A stretch of 64,000 nucleotides of DNA from Sulfolobales archaeon (GCA_026419835.1 JAOAKQ010000001.1:124001-188000); one strand, 5' to 3'; shown: positions 43,731 to 53,750, counted from the first letter of the stretch. Numbers and translations are program-made. The notes: generated from the letters alone by a model not told the origin.

Positions 43731-45248
43731 CTACATCACCATCAACTTCTCCAGAACTTCCCGCTCTACAGATTCTCTAGTGAACGTACCCACGATCCTA
43801 CCTCCACTTATAACGGCTATGGAGTCACTAACTCGGAGTACCTCATCTAAGCTCTCGCTGATGTATATTACTGAGAGATTGGAAGACTGCGATAGTTTTC
43901 TAATAGCACTGGTGAAACTAGAAACGAATCTCTCATCTAGAGACCTAGATGGATTGAGCACAACGAGTACTTTTTTAGCGAATTCAAGTTCTCTAGCTAT
44001 TGCGAACCTCATCACATTTCCACCGGAGAGAACCTTAACTGGAGTCTTAGGCGATGCGGCAGCAATTCCGTACTTCTCTATAAGCTCCCTAGTTTTTGAA
44101 GTAAGCAGTTTTAGTGGAAGAAAAAGCCTACCGCGAATAGCTAGAGCTAGGTTCTCTACTAAGCTAAGGTCTCCCGAGAGGTTGTAGTAGAGGGGTGCTT
44201 CTGAAATAAATCCAACACCAGCAGCTCTTATTACCTCAGGACCCCTGTTAGTTACATCAAGTCCATCTACGTAGTACCTACCACTCTTAACGGGTCTAAG
44301 ACCTACTAAGACTTCAGCTAGCTCTCTCTGTCCACTACCGGAGATACCAACAATCCCCAAAACTTCACCAGGCTTAACACTTAGCTCGACATCTTTAAGA
44401 ACTGGACCTCCATTCTCGCTAGCGGTCCAAACTCTATCCAACTTAACCACAGCTCTCCTATTTTCAGTAATTGAAATACTCGATAACGCATTCTTGAGTA
44501 GTTCAGAAGCCGAATAGTCTTCTCCGAACATAAGCCTCCTCACGTAATCCACATCGAACTCCGCTCTTTCGAGAGTTCTAACTACTCTCCCGGAGCGTAG
44601 AACCGTAACTCTATCCGCTACATCAACTGCCTCAGATACCTTGTGCGTTATTAGCAGAACGGTCCTACCCTCACTTTTCATTTTTCTTAGATAGCCGTAG
44701 AATCTCTCCCTAATTGACGTAGGTAGGTAGGTAGTTACCTCATCTACTAGAAGTACTCTAACCCTTAGGAGAGACGCTCTCACTAACTCAACTACCTGCC
44801 TCTGCGTGTAGCTTAGTTCGCTCACTCTAGCTTCGGGATCTACCGGAGATCCGATTCTTCGGAATTCCTCTACTACTAGGTCCCTAATACTACTAGTCCT
44901 CGCGAAAACTCCGTAGGACCTCATAACCATTAGAACGTTCTCAACGACTGTGAGTCTCTCAATTAAATTCGGGGTCTGAGGTATGTAGTATATACCGTAG
45001 CTAACGGCGTCTATCGGATTCAGCAACTTCACACTCTTTCCTAAAATCTCGATGTAGCCTTCGTCCGGTGTGTAGATACCCGCGATGATCTTAGCTAGAG
45101 TAGACTTCCCAGATCCGTTCTCCCCTAGGATTGAGTGTATTTCACTCGAGTATAGCTCTAGAGAAACTCTATCTAAAGCTAGAACTCCGGGGAATCTCTT
45201 AGTCAAACCCACAACTCGAAGAATAAGCCTACCAGGAGGAAAAAACAT
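43731..45248 (-). CDS. Nucleoside/sugar ABC ATPase, double (YufO-like)
   Basis: 505 residues with two ATPase halves. First half: GENGSGKST, signature replaced by LSYTQRQVV, Walker B VLLVDEVTTYL (Glu-Val in place of Glu-Pro). Second half: GISGSGQRE, a modified Walker A without the Lys of GKS, and LSGGNVMRF. Such loss in the second half is usual for sugar-type (RbsA/MglA/YufO) ATPases. The frame is open to 45326, but ATG at 45248 has a perfect GGAGGTGA nine bases upstream and removes the 67-base overlap with the binding protein. Confidence 0.9.
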   Translation of the reverse strand: MFFPPGRLILRVVGLTKRFPGVLALDRVSLELYSSEIHSILGENGSGKSTLAKIIAGIYTPDEGYIEILGKSVKLLNPIDAVSYGIYYIPQTPNLIERLTVVENVLMVMRSYGVFARTSSIRDLVVEEFRRIGSPVDPEARVSELSYTQRQVVELVRASLLRVRVLLVDEVTTYLPTSIRERFYGYLRKMKSEGRTVLLITHKVSEAVDVADRVTVLRSGRVVRTLERAEFDVDYVRRLMFGEDYSASELLKNALSSISITENRRAVVKLDRVWTASENGGPVLKDVELSVKPGEVLGIVGISGSGQRELAEVLVGLRPVKSGRYYVDGLDVTNRGPEVIRAAGVGFISEAPLYYNLSGDLSLVENLALAIRGRLFLPLKLLTSKTRELIEKYGIAAASPKTPVKVLSGGNVMRFAIARELEFAKKVLVVLNPSRSLDERFVSSFTSAIRKLSQSSNLSVIYISESLDEVLRVSDSIAVISGGRIVGTFTRESVEREVLEKLMVM

Positions 45249-45258
45249 GCTCACCTCC

Positions 45259-46689
45259 TTATCTAACACCCAGGTACTTAACCCAAGATACGAACCAATC
45301 CATATTCCAGAGATCTGCGTGCCCAAGTCTCAAACCAGTGGGTATGCTCACTCTATCTGACTTTCTGCAGTACTCCGTGAAGGCCTTGTCCCCAGTGTAC
45401 CTACACCAACCTTCTAGAGGACCTACGAATGGGTCGAAGATCGTAGAAACTAAGTACCTCTTCTCTCTACCTCCAATACCTACGTAAGTAGTGTTCTCTA
45501 GTTCGTGAGTTATAGCTGAAAACTGCAGTGACTGTAGCAGGGGTGCGCTCTTCATCTGCTCATATCTCCTCATAACGAGGTCGTACACAGATACTCTCTC
45601 ACCAGTTAGTTTATCTCTAACTACGACGTTCTTTAGCTCAGGTACGTACTTCGGATTCACCATCATCACGGTACCGTTCTCGAAGACGTGCGCTCCCAGC
45701 TCAACAGCTCCAGTATTGAGGAGGTACCAGTAGTCTACGTGCCTAAGGTTAGCTGCGTTCAGTACTCCACTTCTAATCTTAACCAGTATGTCAGCGTATA
45801 TTACCTCCCACCTAACTAACTGCCCTGACACAACAGCATCGGGTCCGTACTCGTACATAGGTGCGTAGTGCCCGAAAACATACACAGCCTTCCCCTTTCT
45901 GTGGAGTTCCTGAGCGAACTCAACTATAGCTGAGCTATCCTCGGTAAACGCAATTACATCAACACCGAACACGTCAACTAAGTACCTAGCCGCATCTACA
46001 GCTTTATCTGGCGCGAACCACGCACCTATCTCAACTACGTAAACCTCCACACTCTTACCTAGCTGCTCACCTACTTCTCTAGCACCTATAGCGAAAGCGT
46101 TGATATGCCTAATTACCTCGGGTATTGTGAATGCGGCAACGTACCCTATCTTCCCCGACTTAGTTAGAGCGCCGGCCATTAGTCCGTTTAAGTAGTATAT
46201 CTGGTAGAGGTCTGCGAAGTAGGTACCCATGTTATCCCACCTCTTATAGCCACTGCAGTGGAAGAACAGTACGTTGGGGTACTTCAAGGACGCTTCGTAG
46301 GTCTTATCCATGAAGTCGAAGGAAGTTGTGAAGATCACGGTGTACCCAGCTCTAACCAGTTCATCAATTCGCGAAAGCAGCTCAGCTTCACGTACTGACT
46401 CATAGTAGGTAGTTTCAAGCCACTGCTTAAAGAGATTCTCTACAACCCTCCTACCTAGGTCGTGCATGTAGGACCACCCTAGATCGCCGATGGGACCGAC
46501 GTATATCCAAGCGGCTCTAACCTTCTCTGGGATAGAGATCGGTATGGGCGTTGTGACAGTTCTAACTACCGTAACCGTTACTGGAGGACCGGGTCTAGCG
46601 ACTTGAGTAGAACCTGCGAAAAACCCTACTAATCCAGCTACAACGGCAGCAGCAACTACTAGAGCGTAGACAGCTCTAAACTTCACCAT
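45259..46689 (-). CDS. BMP/PnrA family substrate-binding lipoprotein-like protein
   Basis: 476 residues with an N-terminal signal or anchor helix (YALVVAAAVVAGLVGFFAG), then a short Thr/Val/Pro linker and the BMP domain: AAWIYVGPIGDLGWSYMHDL, FTTSFDFMD, FHCSGY, KIGYVAAFTIPEV. BMP proteins bind purine nucleosides in studied bacteria. The C-terminal 80 residues are longer than usual. First gene of the operon that ends with the SAM hydrolase. Confidence 0.88.
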   Translation of the reverse strand: MVKFRAVYALVVAAAVVAGLVGFFAGSTQVARPGPPVTVTVVRTVTTPIPISIPEKVRAAWIYVGPIGDLGWSYMHDLGRRVVENLFKQWLETTYYESVREAELLSRIDELVRAGYTVIFTTSFDFMDKTYEASLKYPNVLFFHCSGYKRWDNMGTYFADLYQIYYLNGLMAGALTKSGKIGYVAAFTIPEVIRHINAFAIGAREVGEQLGKSVEVYVVEIGAWFAPDKAVDAARYLVDVFGVDVIAFTEDSSAIVEFAQELHRKGKAVYVFGHYAPMYEYGPDAVVSGQLVRWEVIYADILVKIRSGVLNAANLRHVDYWYLLNTGAVELGAHVFENGTVMMVNPKYVPELKNVVVRDKLTGERVSVYDLVMRRYEQMKSAPLLQSLQFSAITHELENTTYVGIGGREKRYLVSTIFDPFVGPLEGWCRYTGDKAFTEYCRKSDRVSIPTGLRLGHADLWNMDWFVSWVKYLGVR

Positions 46690-46791
46690 GTATTACACCA
46701 AAACTAATTCACACAGAGCTTATAAAACTTTTCCGCGAACCATTGGAAAATGCTTGGGTAGGCTTCCGAGCTTTAATTCAGTTAAGTTAAA

Positions 46792-47022
46792 CTACTTCAC
46801 TGAGATTAATGTTCTTCTTCGCGAAATAGTGAGTCCCTCGTCTAGAAGGCGTGTACTTATTGCTTTAACTGGGCACAGTACCTCACAACCTCTACAGTAG
46901 ATGCAGTTTTCTTGATCTACCTTTAGGTGCTTATCGGTTATCTGAAAAACTCCCGTTGGACAGTTCTCTACACAGAGACCGCAGAGATAGCAAGCATCGG
47001 AAACCCTAATTTCCACCTTCAA
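46792..47022 (-). CDS. Ferredoxin, two [4Fe-4S] clusters
   Basis: Small iron-sulfur protein with two CX2CX2CX3C motifs, CYLCGLCVENCP and CIYCRGCEVLCP, and a short C-terminal extension. It passes low-potential electrons. The frame is open to an ATG at 47046 that would overlap the upstream gene by 41 bases without a ribosome-binding site; TTG at 47022 after GGGAGG is more likely, giving about 76 residues. It is coupled to the KaiC-like gene, and the two may work together. Confidence 0.85.
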   Translation of the reverse strand: MKVEIRVSDACYLCGLCVENCPTGVFQITDKHLKVDQENCIYCRGCEVLCPVKAISTRLLDEGLTISRRRTLISVK

Positions 47023-47815
47023 CTCGCGTAAGCCTCCCGTGCTCATCGAGCTTAGACTTAATTAAGCGCACTAGCTTATCCATATCTACCGGAAACACTC
47101 CTCTACTCGTTACTGCGTACGGTATCCAGAACGGGTTCGTCGGCGCCCCCCTCAGCTTCTTAATTAGTAATTCCTTGAGTGGTATACCTATCTTTCTTAA
47201 GTCTTCGTTAATTCTAGTGTATATAACTCCATCGAATAGGTGCTCTATATTTCTCTCTATAGATACCATCTCGTCGGTATCTGTGTGAAGAACCATGATG
47301 CTGAATATCTTTCTTAGCTTAGATACGTGAGCTCTAATAGACTTTACCAGCATAACTATCTTAGGTATGTCGTGAAAGTAGAATAGGTCATTTAGAGAGT
47401 CTATAATTAGAACTCCGGAGTTCTCTAGCCTAAGCTCATCGATAGAGCTCAGTATGGAGTACACCAGCTCATCAATTTTCTGTACGTTGATGCTCTTCTT
47501 AGAGTAGTTTGAAACTACGTGTCTACCGGTACTGTAGGTATAGCCATCTATGATGTACAGCAGCCCCTTCGAGTAGAAATCCCTCCCCGGCCAGCTAAAA
47601 CTCTCGAGCTGCTCAACGAACGATTCAGGAGAGTCGTCTAGCGCAATATAGATACACCTCTCACCTCTAAACATGAAGTTAGCCGCTATATGAGCTATTA
47701 GCGCAGACTTACCAGTACCTGATTCACCAGCTACTAGCAGAGTTGATGAACGTAGAGCGCCTTCAGGAGCGCCGATATCTAGAGGTTCTATTCCGAAGGT
47801 AACTCGAAGACTCAA
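47006..47815 (-). CDS. KaiC/RadA-like ATPase
   Basis: 269 residues with a single RecA-type core: Walker A GESGTGKS (about residues 31-38), YIALDDSPESF, Walker B GVLIIDSLNDLF, and TDTDEMVSIERNIEHLFDGV as in KaiC-type archaeal ATPases. It lacks a second domain and the RadA N-terminal region. Signalling or complex assembly is more likely than recombination. TTG start at 47815. Overlap with the ferredoxin gene suggests co-translation. Confidence 0.83.
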   Translation of the reverse strand: MSLRVTFGIEPLDIGAPEGALRSSTLLVAGESGTGKSALIAHIAANFMFRGERCIYIALDDSPESFVEQLESFSWPGRDFYSKGLLYIIDGYTYSTGRHVVSNYSKKSINVQKIDELVYSILSSIDELRLENSGVLIIDSLNDLFYFHDIPKIVMLVKSIRAHVSKLRKIFSIMVLHTDTDEMVSIERNIEHLFDGVIYTRINEDLRKIGIPLKELLIKKLRGAPTNPFWIPYAVTSRGVFPVDMDKLVRLIKSKLDEHGRLTRVEGGN

Positions 47816-47914
47816 ACTAGCACCACACCTAGATGCTAAACCACCTATTATTTTCGAATATCTCGACCTATATTAATCTCATTAAAAGCTCTCTGAGGGG
47901 TTTAGGAGGTGAAT

Positions 47915-48697
47915 ATGCTGTTCATTGCTGGACCGGCTGGTTCAGGAAAATCTCTACTTACTTCAACGCTATCTACTTGGATCGAGAGATTTGAGTACTC
48001 CGTGTGTAAGGTAAACCTGGATCCAGCCTCGGAACTCCTGCCCTACGTACCGGATGTCGATGCTAGAAGGTACGTAAACGCCAGGGAGCTGATGATTAGG
48101 AGAGGGCTGGGACCTAACGGCGCTCTACTAGCTAGTATGGACGAGCTGCTGAACTACGTTGTAGACATAAAGACGGAGATAGAGGATTGTAGAGCTGACT
48201 ACGTTCTAGTAGACCTACCCGGACAGCTCGAGGTTATAGCCTTCAGATTGCTGGGCCCCAGACTACTCCACGAACTAGCTGAAGGAAGTAATGCTGCGGT
48301 AATCTTCCTCATAGATGCTAGGCTGGTCTCAAAAATGTACTCTGCGTACTCTCTTCTACTACTCGCTCTATCTACTATGTACAGACTTAACCTACCGATG
48401 GTTCTAGCTGTAAATAAGATAGACCTCGTAGTAGACCTTACCGCGTACAGCGATAGGAAGCTCTACGAGAAGCTTTACGAAGTACTGCCGATCTACAAAC
48501 TACTATCAGAGTACGGCGAGTGTCCATCAATAATTGCGAGCGAGGGTTTTCTAAGCACATCGATTTCAATACAGCTATGCGAAATCTTTAGGCAGTCTAT
48601 AAAACCACCTACACCTATTTCAGCGCGAGAAGCTGTGGGTCTCGATTCTCTAATAGCTGAAGTAGAGAACGTGGTGGCTACGTACAAGGAAGGCTAG
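47915..48697 (+). CDS. GPN-loop GTPase
   Basis: 260 residues. P-loop GPAGSGKS at the start, then GLGPNGALLAS, the Gly-Pro-Asn insertion that names the family, DLPGQLEV (G3) and AVNKIDLV (G4). Eukaryotic relatives assemble RNA polymerases; the archaeal protein probably acts as a dimer in a similar way. Two starts overlap: GTG at 47909 lies inside the ribosome-binding sequence GGAGGTGA, so ATG at 47915 is the better start. Confidence 0.92.
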   Translation: MLFIAGPAGSGKSLLTSTLSTWIERFEYSVCKVNLDPASELLPYVPDVDARRYVNARELMIRRGLGPNGALLASMDELLNYVVDIKTEIEDCRADYVLVDLPGQLEVIAFRLLGPRLLHELAEGSNAAVIFLIDARLVSKMYSAYSLLLLALSTMYRLNLPMVLAVNKIDLVVDLTAYSDRKLYEKLYEVLPIYKLLSEYGECPSIIASEGFLSTSISIQLCEIFRQSIKPPTPISAREAVGLDSLIAEVENVVATYKEG

Positions 48698-48812
48698 CAC
48701 ATCAGGGTGGAGGCGGTTCATTGTAGATCTACCGTAACGTGGTTACAGTACCTCTACGCACTTAAAGTAAGCTGGTGAAACCGCTTTAAAAGCTAGAATA
48801 CACCTACGAACA

Positions 48813-49718
48813 CTACCTGAAGTACGGTTCTCTTACTTCAACAGCCCTAGCTATTGCTTTTACGAGCTCTACCTCGTTTCTCGCTTTAATTAGCGGTTTT
48901 AGGTCTATGTAGGGATCTCCATAGAGACACAGCTTTATTCTCCCATCAGGTCCTATGCGTATTCTCGAGCACCCAGCACACATTAAGGGGTTTCCATAGC
49001 CCTTTATTACGTAGATCCTGCTACCTGATGGAAGAGTGTACACGGTTCTATTCTGAAATGGCTCTACACTCTTCCCGATGCTTACATTCTCTAGATACTC
49101 AATTACACTATCTAAATTTACGTGCAGCTTTTCGTATACCTCCCTACTTACTCCAAGTGGTATGAGCTCTATTAAGTTAACGTCTAATCCACTACTTGAA
49201 GCAAAATCTAGTAGGTCCGCCACTTCACCTAGATTAGGCTTTAGAACTAGGTAGTTTATCTTGAGTTTAATTCCGCACTCCAGAGCTTCTCTAACTCCAG
49301 CTAGAACTCTATCTAATGCGTCGGAGCCCGTTAGAGCTGTGTAAACATCTCTCCTAAGAGAGTGTAGAGATACGTTTACGTGGTCTACTCCAGCTCTAGA
49401 TAGAGGTTTTGCGAATTCTTTCAGTAGGTAGCCATTAGTAGTTATGGATGGAATACCTCCGTATTTTCTAATTGATTCAACAACTTCAACTACACCTCTA
49501 TAGAGCAGTGGCTCACCTCCAGTTATCTTATAGAACTTAAACCCGAGCTTGACCACCGCGCTCACCAGGAAATCCCAGTCTTCCGGAGAAAGCTCCTCAT
49601 CCGAGCTGTCGAGTCCTTCTCTGTGGCAGTAGATACAGGAGTAGTTACAGCGATTGGTTACAGATAGACGAACGTGTGTCGCCGCTCTACCAAATCTATC
49701 TCTAAGCATTAGGAGCAT
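48813..49718 (-). CDS. moaA: MoaA-like GTP 3',8-cyclase
   Basis: 301 residues of the radical SAM family. N-terminal CNYSCIYCHREG (CX3CX2C), SAM motif ITGGEPLL, and a C-terminal cluster in MCAGCSRIRIGPDGRIKLC. That second cluster is diagnostic for MoaA, which starts pterin cofactor synthesis from GTP. The tungsten enzyme AOR in this window needs that cofactor. The ATG at 49718 is followed by another at 49709; either may be used. Confidence 0.92.
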   Translation of the reverse strand: MLLMLRDRFGRAATHVRLSVTNRCNYSCIYCHREGLDSSDEELSPEDWDFLVSAVVKLGFKFYKITGGEPLLYRGVVEVVESIRKYGGIPSITTNGYLLKEFAKPLSRAGVDHVNVSLHSLRRDVYTALTGSDALDRVLAGVREALECGIKLKINYLVLKPNLGEVADLLDFASSSGLDVNLIELIPLGVSREVYEKLHVNLDSVIEYLENVSIGKSVEPFQNRTVYTLPSGSRIYVIKGYGNPLMCAGCSRIRIGPDGRIKLCLYGDPYIDLKPLIKARNEVELVKAIARAVEVREPYFR

Positions 49719-49903
49719 CCAATACCTATAGTATTGCGAGGTATATTATGCGTTAAGATACCGCACTGCTTCCACATCTGGGAGCGCGCCTACTTTCCAA
49801 GACTTCAGTTCACAATACTTTCAACCACCTCTCTCAGAGTTAGTACCACTTTTACCTAAGTAAATAGCTAGTATCACTGCCGCCATCTACGCGGAGATAG
49901 GTC

Positions 49904-50497
49904 TTGAAGTGCCCGCACTGCGGAATTGAAAATTCACTAGTTTGGGATGAGAATAGAGGTACCGTTGTATGCTCCGAGTGCGGTATGGTCGTAGACCTCA
50001 TATACGTCAATAGCAGAAGAACTTCAGAATTTGCGGTAGAACCTCCGGGAAGGAAAGTTTCGACTAGTACAGAAAGTTTCGGAAAGCTTGATGTAGTATC
50101 TCAAAAGTACCTAACTATACTAGGAGAAGTGAAGAACAACTCAAGTTTCTACATAGATAGCGATTCCTTCAATAAGTACCTAACGCTGGGGAAGAGAGTT
50201 AAAGTTATAAGAAAGAGAGTTAGAGTACCCGAGGACGAGTACTTAAAGAGGATAGTCTCGATTATGATTAAGTACCCGAAGCTGTGCTCAAGAACGGATA
50301 GAGCGAAATATGCGATAGCTGCGATAGCGTACACGCTGACTACGAACGGCAGTATAAGCGTATCGAAACTCTCTAAAGAACTAGGTCTCAGTAAAACCCA
50401 CATTGCGAGACTACTTCGCGTAGTACTTGAATCACAGAGTTTTCTAAGTGAAGTAAGAAGCGTATCGCAAGCGACTCTCGCAGTATCTTCTCAATAG
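49904..50497 (+). CDS. Truncated TFIIB-like protein (zinc ribbon plus HTH)
   Basis: 197 residues. The ribbon is complete (CPHC near residue 3 and CSEC near 24), better kept than in the main TFB of this window. A linker of some 75 residues follows, then one helical region with RTDRAKYAIAAIAYTL and an HTH ending SKELGLSKTHIARLLRVVL, like the end of one cyclin repeat. The second repeat is missing. TTG start with GAGATAGG upstream. It could modify initiation or compete with TFB (inference). It is not a full TFB. Confidence 0.75.
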   Translation: MKCPHCGIENSLVWDENRGTVVCSECGMVVDLIYVNSRRTSEFAVEPPGRKVSTSTESFGKLDVVSQKYLTILGEVKNNSSFYIDSDSFNKYLTLGKRVKVIRKRVRVPEDEYLKRIVSIMIKYPKLCSRTDRAKYAIAAIAYTLTTNGSISVSKLSKELGLSKTHIARLLRVVLESQSFLSEVRSVSQATLAVSSQ

Positions 50498-50530
50498 AGT
50501 TGGAGCTCAGTTTTTACTGGAGTAAGCTAC

Positions 50531-52438
50531 CTATCTAGCAAGGAATTCCTGAAGTTTTCTTCTAACCAAGGTATTGACTAGAGCTCCATCAGCTCTACCT
50601 CTAACTACGGACATAACCCTACCCATCACCAAGCTAACGGATTTTTCGAAACCTCTAGATTTAATTAAGTCCGCGCTGGACTTCAGTACATCGTCCACTA
50701 TCTTCTCGAGCTCCTCTACTCTCAGTACTCTATAGGACCTCAGAACGTCTTCAAAGCTAGATCCCGAAGCAATGGCTTTAATGGCTTCTGGAATAGCTTC
50801 CTTAGCTATCTCACCCCTACCTACGGCGCTCAGAATCTTAACTAAGTCTGAGTAGCTCACTCTATCTACATCAATACCATCCCTCCTTAAAGACTTCATG
50901 TGAACCATTAAGGTAGAAGCAATCACCTGGGGGCTAACGACGCTCTTCAACTCTTCGACTAGGTCTAGGTAGAGATGTAGGGAGGGGTCTCTAACAAGTT
51001 GAGATGCTAACTCTCGCGATACTCTATGTTCTTCAACTAGAATTCTGAGGACGTCTTCAGGTTTAGGTACAGCTATCTTCTCAGCATCTTTCAGTATGGA
51101 CTCATCTATTTTCAGCGGACGTATATCGGTTTCTGGGTACATTCTAGCCGCACCTGGCTGCGGGCGAAGATACCTGGTAGTACCGTCTGGGTTAGCGGCC
51201 CTAGTCTCCTTAGGTACGCCTACGAAAGCTTGCTTCAGCCTCTGGATAACGGCTTTTAAAGCTCTCTCAGCTCTCTCGTAGTCACTTACTACTAGTATGA
51301 AAGCATCTCTATCTCTACCTAGACCCATGTACCTATAGAGAGACTCTAAGTCCTTCTCCGAGATTCCGTAAGCTGGAAGCTCATCGCTGTGAATAATTCC
51401 ACCGACACCCCCCCAAGCTTTGGCGTAGTCGGATAGCTCCGTACCGAACCTCCTACCAGGGCAGACATCCCTCCCTAGTATACCCCTAAAACCTGGAAGC
51501 GGTAGAGCGTAGACCCTCATACCCCTATCTAGGCTAGACCTGATCAGCCTACTTCCGCAATCCTTCAGAACCTCGGACACGTCGGTAAAGAACTCCGGCA
51601 CGTCGTCCGGCTTCAACCCCCTCGCACAGAGCTCTTCCCTTATACCTAGCAGTGAAAGCTGTCTAAGCACTTCGTAAGCTACGACTTTAGGTATGAGCTC
51701 CAGTTTATCGACTCCCTTAATTTCAATTCTCTCCCCATTCTCTATAGATATATTTAAATCCTGCCTAATAGTACCTATACCTCTCTTAACTCTCCCACTC
51801 AACCTCATTATAAGTCCTATCCTATACGCTACTCTAAGAGCTTGCTCGGGGGTCTTGATATCTGGAGCCGTACTTACCTCTATTAGCGGAATACCGAGTC
51901 TATCGAGATTGTAAACTACGTAGTCAGATTCTTCAGCGACTTTCCTAGCCGCATCTTCTTCTAGGGCGATAGTTTGAATTCCAACCCTCCCGTCTTCATC
52001 TTCAACATAACCACCGAGAGCTACGATAGCCGTTCTCTGAAATCCGGCTGTGTTGGATCCGTCTACAACGATCTTCCTCATTACGTAAACCTCGTCAACG
52101 GGTCTAGCGTTTAGAGCCCTCGCAATCGATAGGGAAACCACTAGGGCTTCTCTATTAATATCGTGAGGAGGTTCCTCGTCTAGCTCCACTAGGCATACGT
52201 GACCTTCAGGAACTCTGTAAACTATCTTCCTACCTCTAGCAATCTCGTATAGAGCCGCCGGGTCTATTTCACCCAGCTCAGACTTACTCAACCACAGATT
52301 GCGGACTACTTCTCGGTACCTCACATCTTCAGGTGCTAGCTTAGCGGGACAGTTACAGAATAGCTTAAACTCACTATCCAGCTGCTGATGTACTTCTAAC
52401 CCAACCTTAAGCCTCAGCTTCCCGTAGTCGATCTCCAT
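50531..52438 (-). CDS. gatE: Glutamyl-tRNA(Gln) amidotransferase subunit E
   Basis: 635 residues, usual length. Landmarks: KVGLEVHQQLDSEFKLFCNC, the EEPPHDINREA segment, IEVSTAPDI, IRQDLNISI, the GatE-only insertion GRDVCPGRRFG, ARMYPETDIRP, and the C-terminal helical tail (LVNTLVRRKLQEFL). With GatD it turns Glu-tRNA(Gln) into Gln-tRNA(Gln). It overlaps gatD by 32 bases. Confidence 0.96.
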   Translation of the reverse strand: MEIDYGKLRLKVGLEVHQQLDSEFKLFCNCPAKLAPEDVRYREVVRNLWLSKSELGEIDPAALYEIARGRKIVYRVPEGHVCLVELDEEPPHDINREALVVSLSIARALNARPVDEVYVMRKIVVDGSNTAGFQRTAIVALGGYVEDEDGRVGIQTIALEEDAARKVAEESDYVVYNLDRLGIPLIEVSTAPDIKTPEQALRVAYRIGLIMRLSGRVKRGIGTIRQDLNISIENGERIEIKGVDKLELIPKVVAYEVLRQLSLLGIREELCARGLKPDDVPEFFTDVSEVLKDCGSRLIRSSLDRGMRVYALPLPGFRGILGRDVCPGRRFGTELSDYAKAWGGVGGIIHSDELPAYGISEKDLESLYRYMGLGRDRDAFILVVSDYERAERALKAVIQRLKQAFVGVPKETRAANPDGTTRYLRPQPGAARMYPETDIRPLKIDESILKDAEKIAVPKPEDVLRILVEEHRVSRELASQLVRDPSLHLYLDLVEELKSVVSPQVIASTLMVHMKSLRRDGIDVDRVSYSDLVKILSAVGRGEIAKEAIPEAIKAIASGSSFEDVLRSYRVLRVEELEKIVDDVLKSSADLIKSRGFEKSVSLVMGRVMSVVRGRADGALVNTLVRRKLQEFLAR

Positions 52439-53750
52439 GGTACCACCTCGGAAATATCTCTACACTCTGAGGACTCCCTAATTCATTAACCATGTTGGAT
52501 ACGAGCTTCGACTTGATCTCGCTCGGACTATCCTCCGGGAAGTTCCCGAGAAGCCACGATAGCTTAACGAAAGCTACCTCCGGAATCATATCGTCTACAG
52601 GCACGACGCCAGCTTTAAGAAGCTTGCGGCCGGTTGTGTAGACATCTAAATCTACGCGGCCGAAGATCGTCTGAGTTGCCATTGCCACGACAACACCAGA
52701 ATCTGTAGCTCTTCTAATACTCTCAACACACTCTTCTCTTACATGGCCCAGTCCTGTGCCCTCTACGACCACTCCTCTATAACCTCTATCTACTAGGTAA
52801 TCGAAGATCTCGCAGTCTATTCCAGGGTAGGACTTAATGATCGATACCTTACTGCTGAATCTGCTCAGTATGCGCACATCGGAACTCCTAGTCCTAGGAA
52901 GATATCTTCTATTTAGAAGCTCGAACTTTTTCTCTCTAACGTAGACTTTGGCTAGAGGTACATCGTTGATCGACTGGAAAGCATCTCTCCTACTCGAATG
53001 CATTTTCCTAACTCGAACGCCTCTGTGTATAAGAGTGTAGAGGTCGTCGGTAGTTCCGTGCATGGCTACCACTACTTCAGCAAACGGAGCGTCTCTAACT
53101 ACTATCGGACAAGCTCTTAGATTGTATAGAGCGTCTGTGCTCGGTCTATCGCTACTTCTTTGAGCACCGACTAACACCACCGGGTTTCCTAGGTTTCTCA
53201 GCGAGAAGGCTAGTGCGGCAGCTGTGTACGACATCGTGTCAGTACCGTGAGCTACTACTACACCATCAGCACCAGACCTCAGGTACTTGCCGACTTCTTC
53301 AGATATCCGGGACCAGTCCTCCGGAGTCATGTTTTCACTAAGCTTTCTCATGAAGTCTACTACAACTAGCTCACTAGATAGTTCTTGAAAATCCGGAGCG
53401 AACTCCACTAGGTCGCTGGCGTTTAGAGCCGGCCTCACGGCACCGGTTTCGTACTCCACCTTACTGACAATAGTTCCTCCAGTACTAACGAAAGCTATTT
53501 TAAGATTTCCACCACCTCTAAATACAGTTACTTTACTGGTTTCTTCTGAAGTAGCTGGCTCGAGATACTTCTCCACTAGAACTTCAACAACCGCATCTTC
53601 AAGAGATACACCTACGTTATACCCACTTGAAAGCTTTATTACTAAGTGATTCTCGGAGGTAAACTCCGTGGAGGGAAGTACTACTCCCTCAATCACTAAA
53701 CCCCCTCTTTTAACTACTCTAACTAGGTCTCCCGGTCTTACATCAACCAC
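52407..53750 (-). CDS. gatD: Glutamyl-tRNA(Gln) amidotransferase subunit D
   Basis: 447 residues. An N-terminal domain of about 85 residues precedes the asparaginase-like core: VSTGGTIVSKV with the catalytic Thr, NMTPEDWSRI, VAHGTDTMSYTAAAL, LVGAQRSSDRPS, and GTGLGHV. It releases ammonia from glutamine and passes it to GatE. The starting GTG at 53750 follows a normal spacer. This live gene is different from the decayed asparaginase at 27552-27875. Confidence 0.96.
   Translation of the reverse strand: MVDVRPGDLVRVVKRGGLVIEGVVLPSTEFTSENHLVIKLSSGYNVGVSLEDAVVEVLVEKYLEPATSEETSKVTVFRGGGNLKIAFVSTGGTIVSKVEYETGAVRPALNASDLVEFAPDFQELSSELVVVDFMRKLSENMTPEDWSRISEEVGKYLRSGADGVVVAHGTDTMSYTAAALAFSLRNLGNPVVLVGAQRSSDRPSTDALYNLRACPIVVRDAPFAEVVVAMHGTTDDLYTLIHRGVRVRKMHSSRRDAFQSINDVPLAKVYVREKKFELLNRRYLPRTRSSDVRILSRFSSKVSIIKSYPGIDCEIFDYLVDRGYRGVVVEGTGLGHVREECVESIRRATDSGVVVAMATQTIFGRVDLDVYTTGRKLLKAGVVPVDDMIPEVAFVKLSWLLGNFPEDSPSEIKSKLVSNMVNELGSPQSVEIFPRWYHGDRLREAEA

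Noticed and set aside
44200-44400. Loss of Walker A Lys in the second half of the YufO-like ATPase as decay
   Set aside because: Asymmetric halves are usual in this family of double ATPases.
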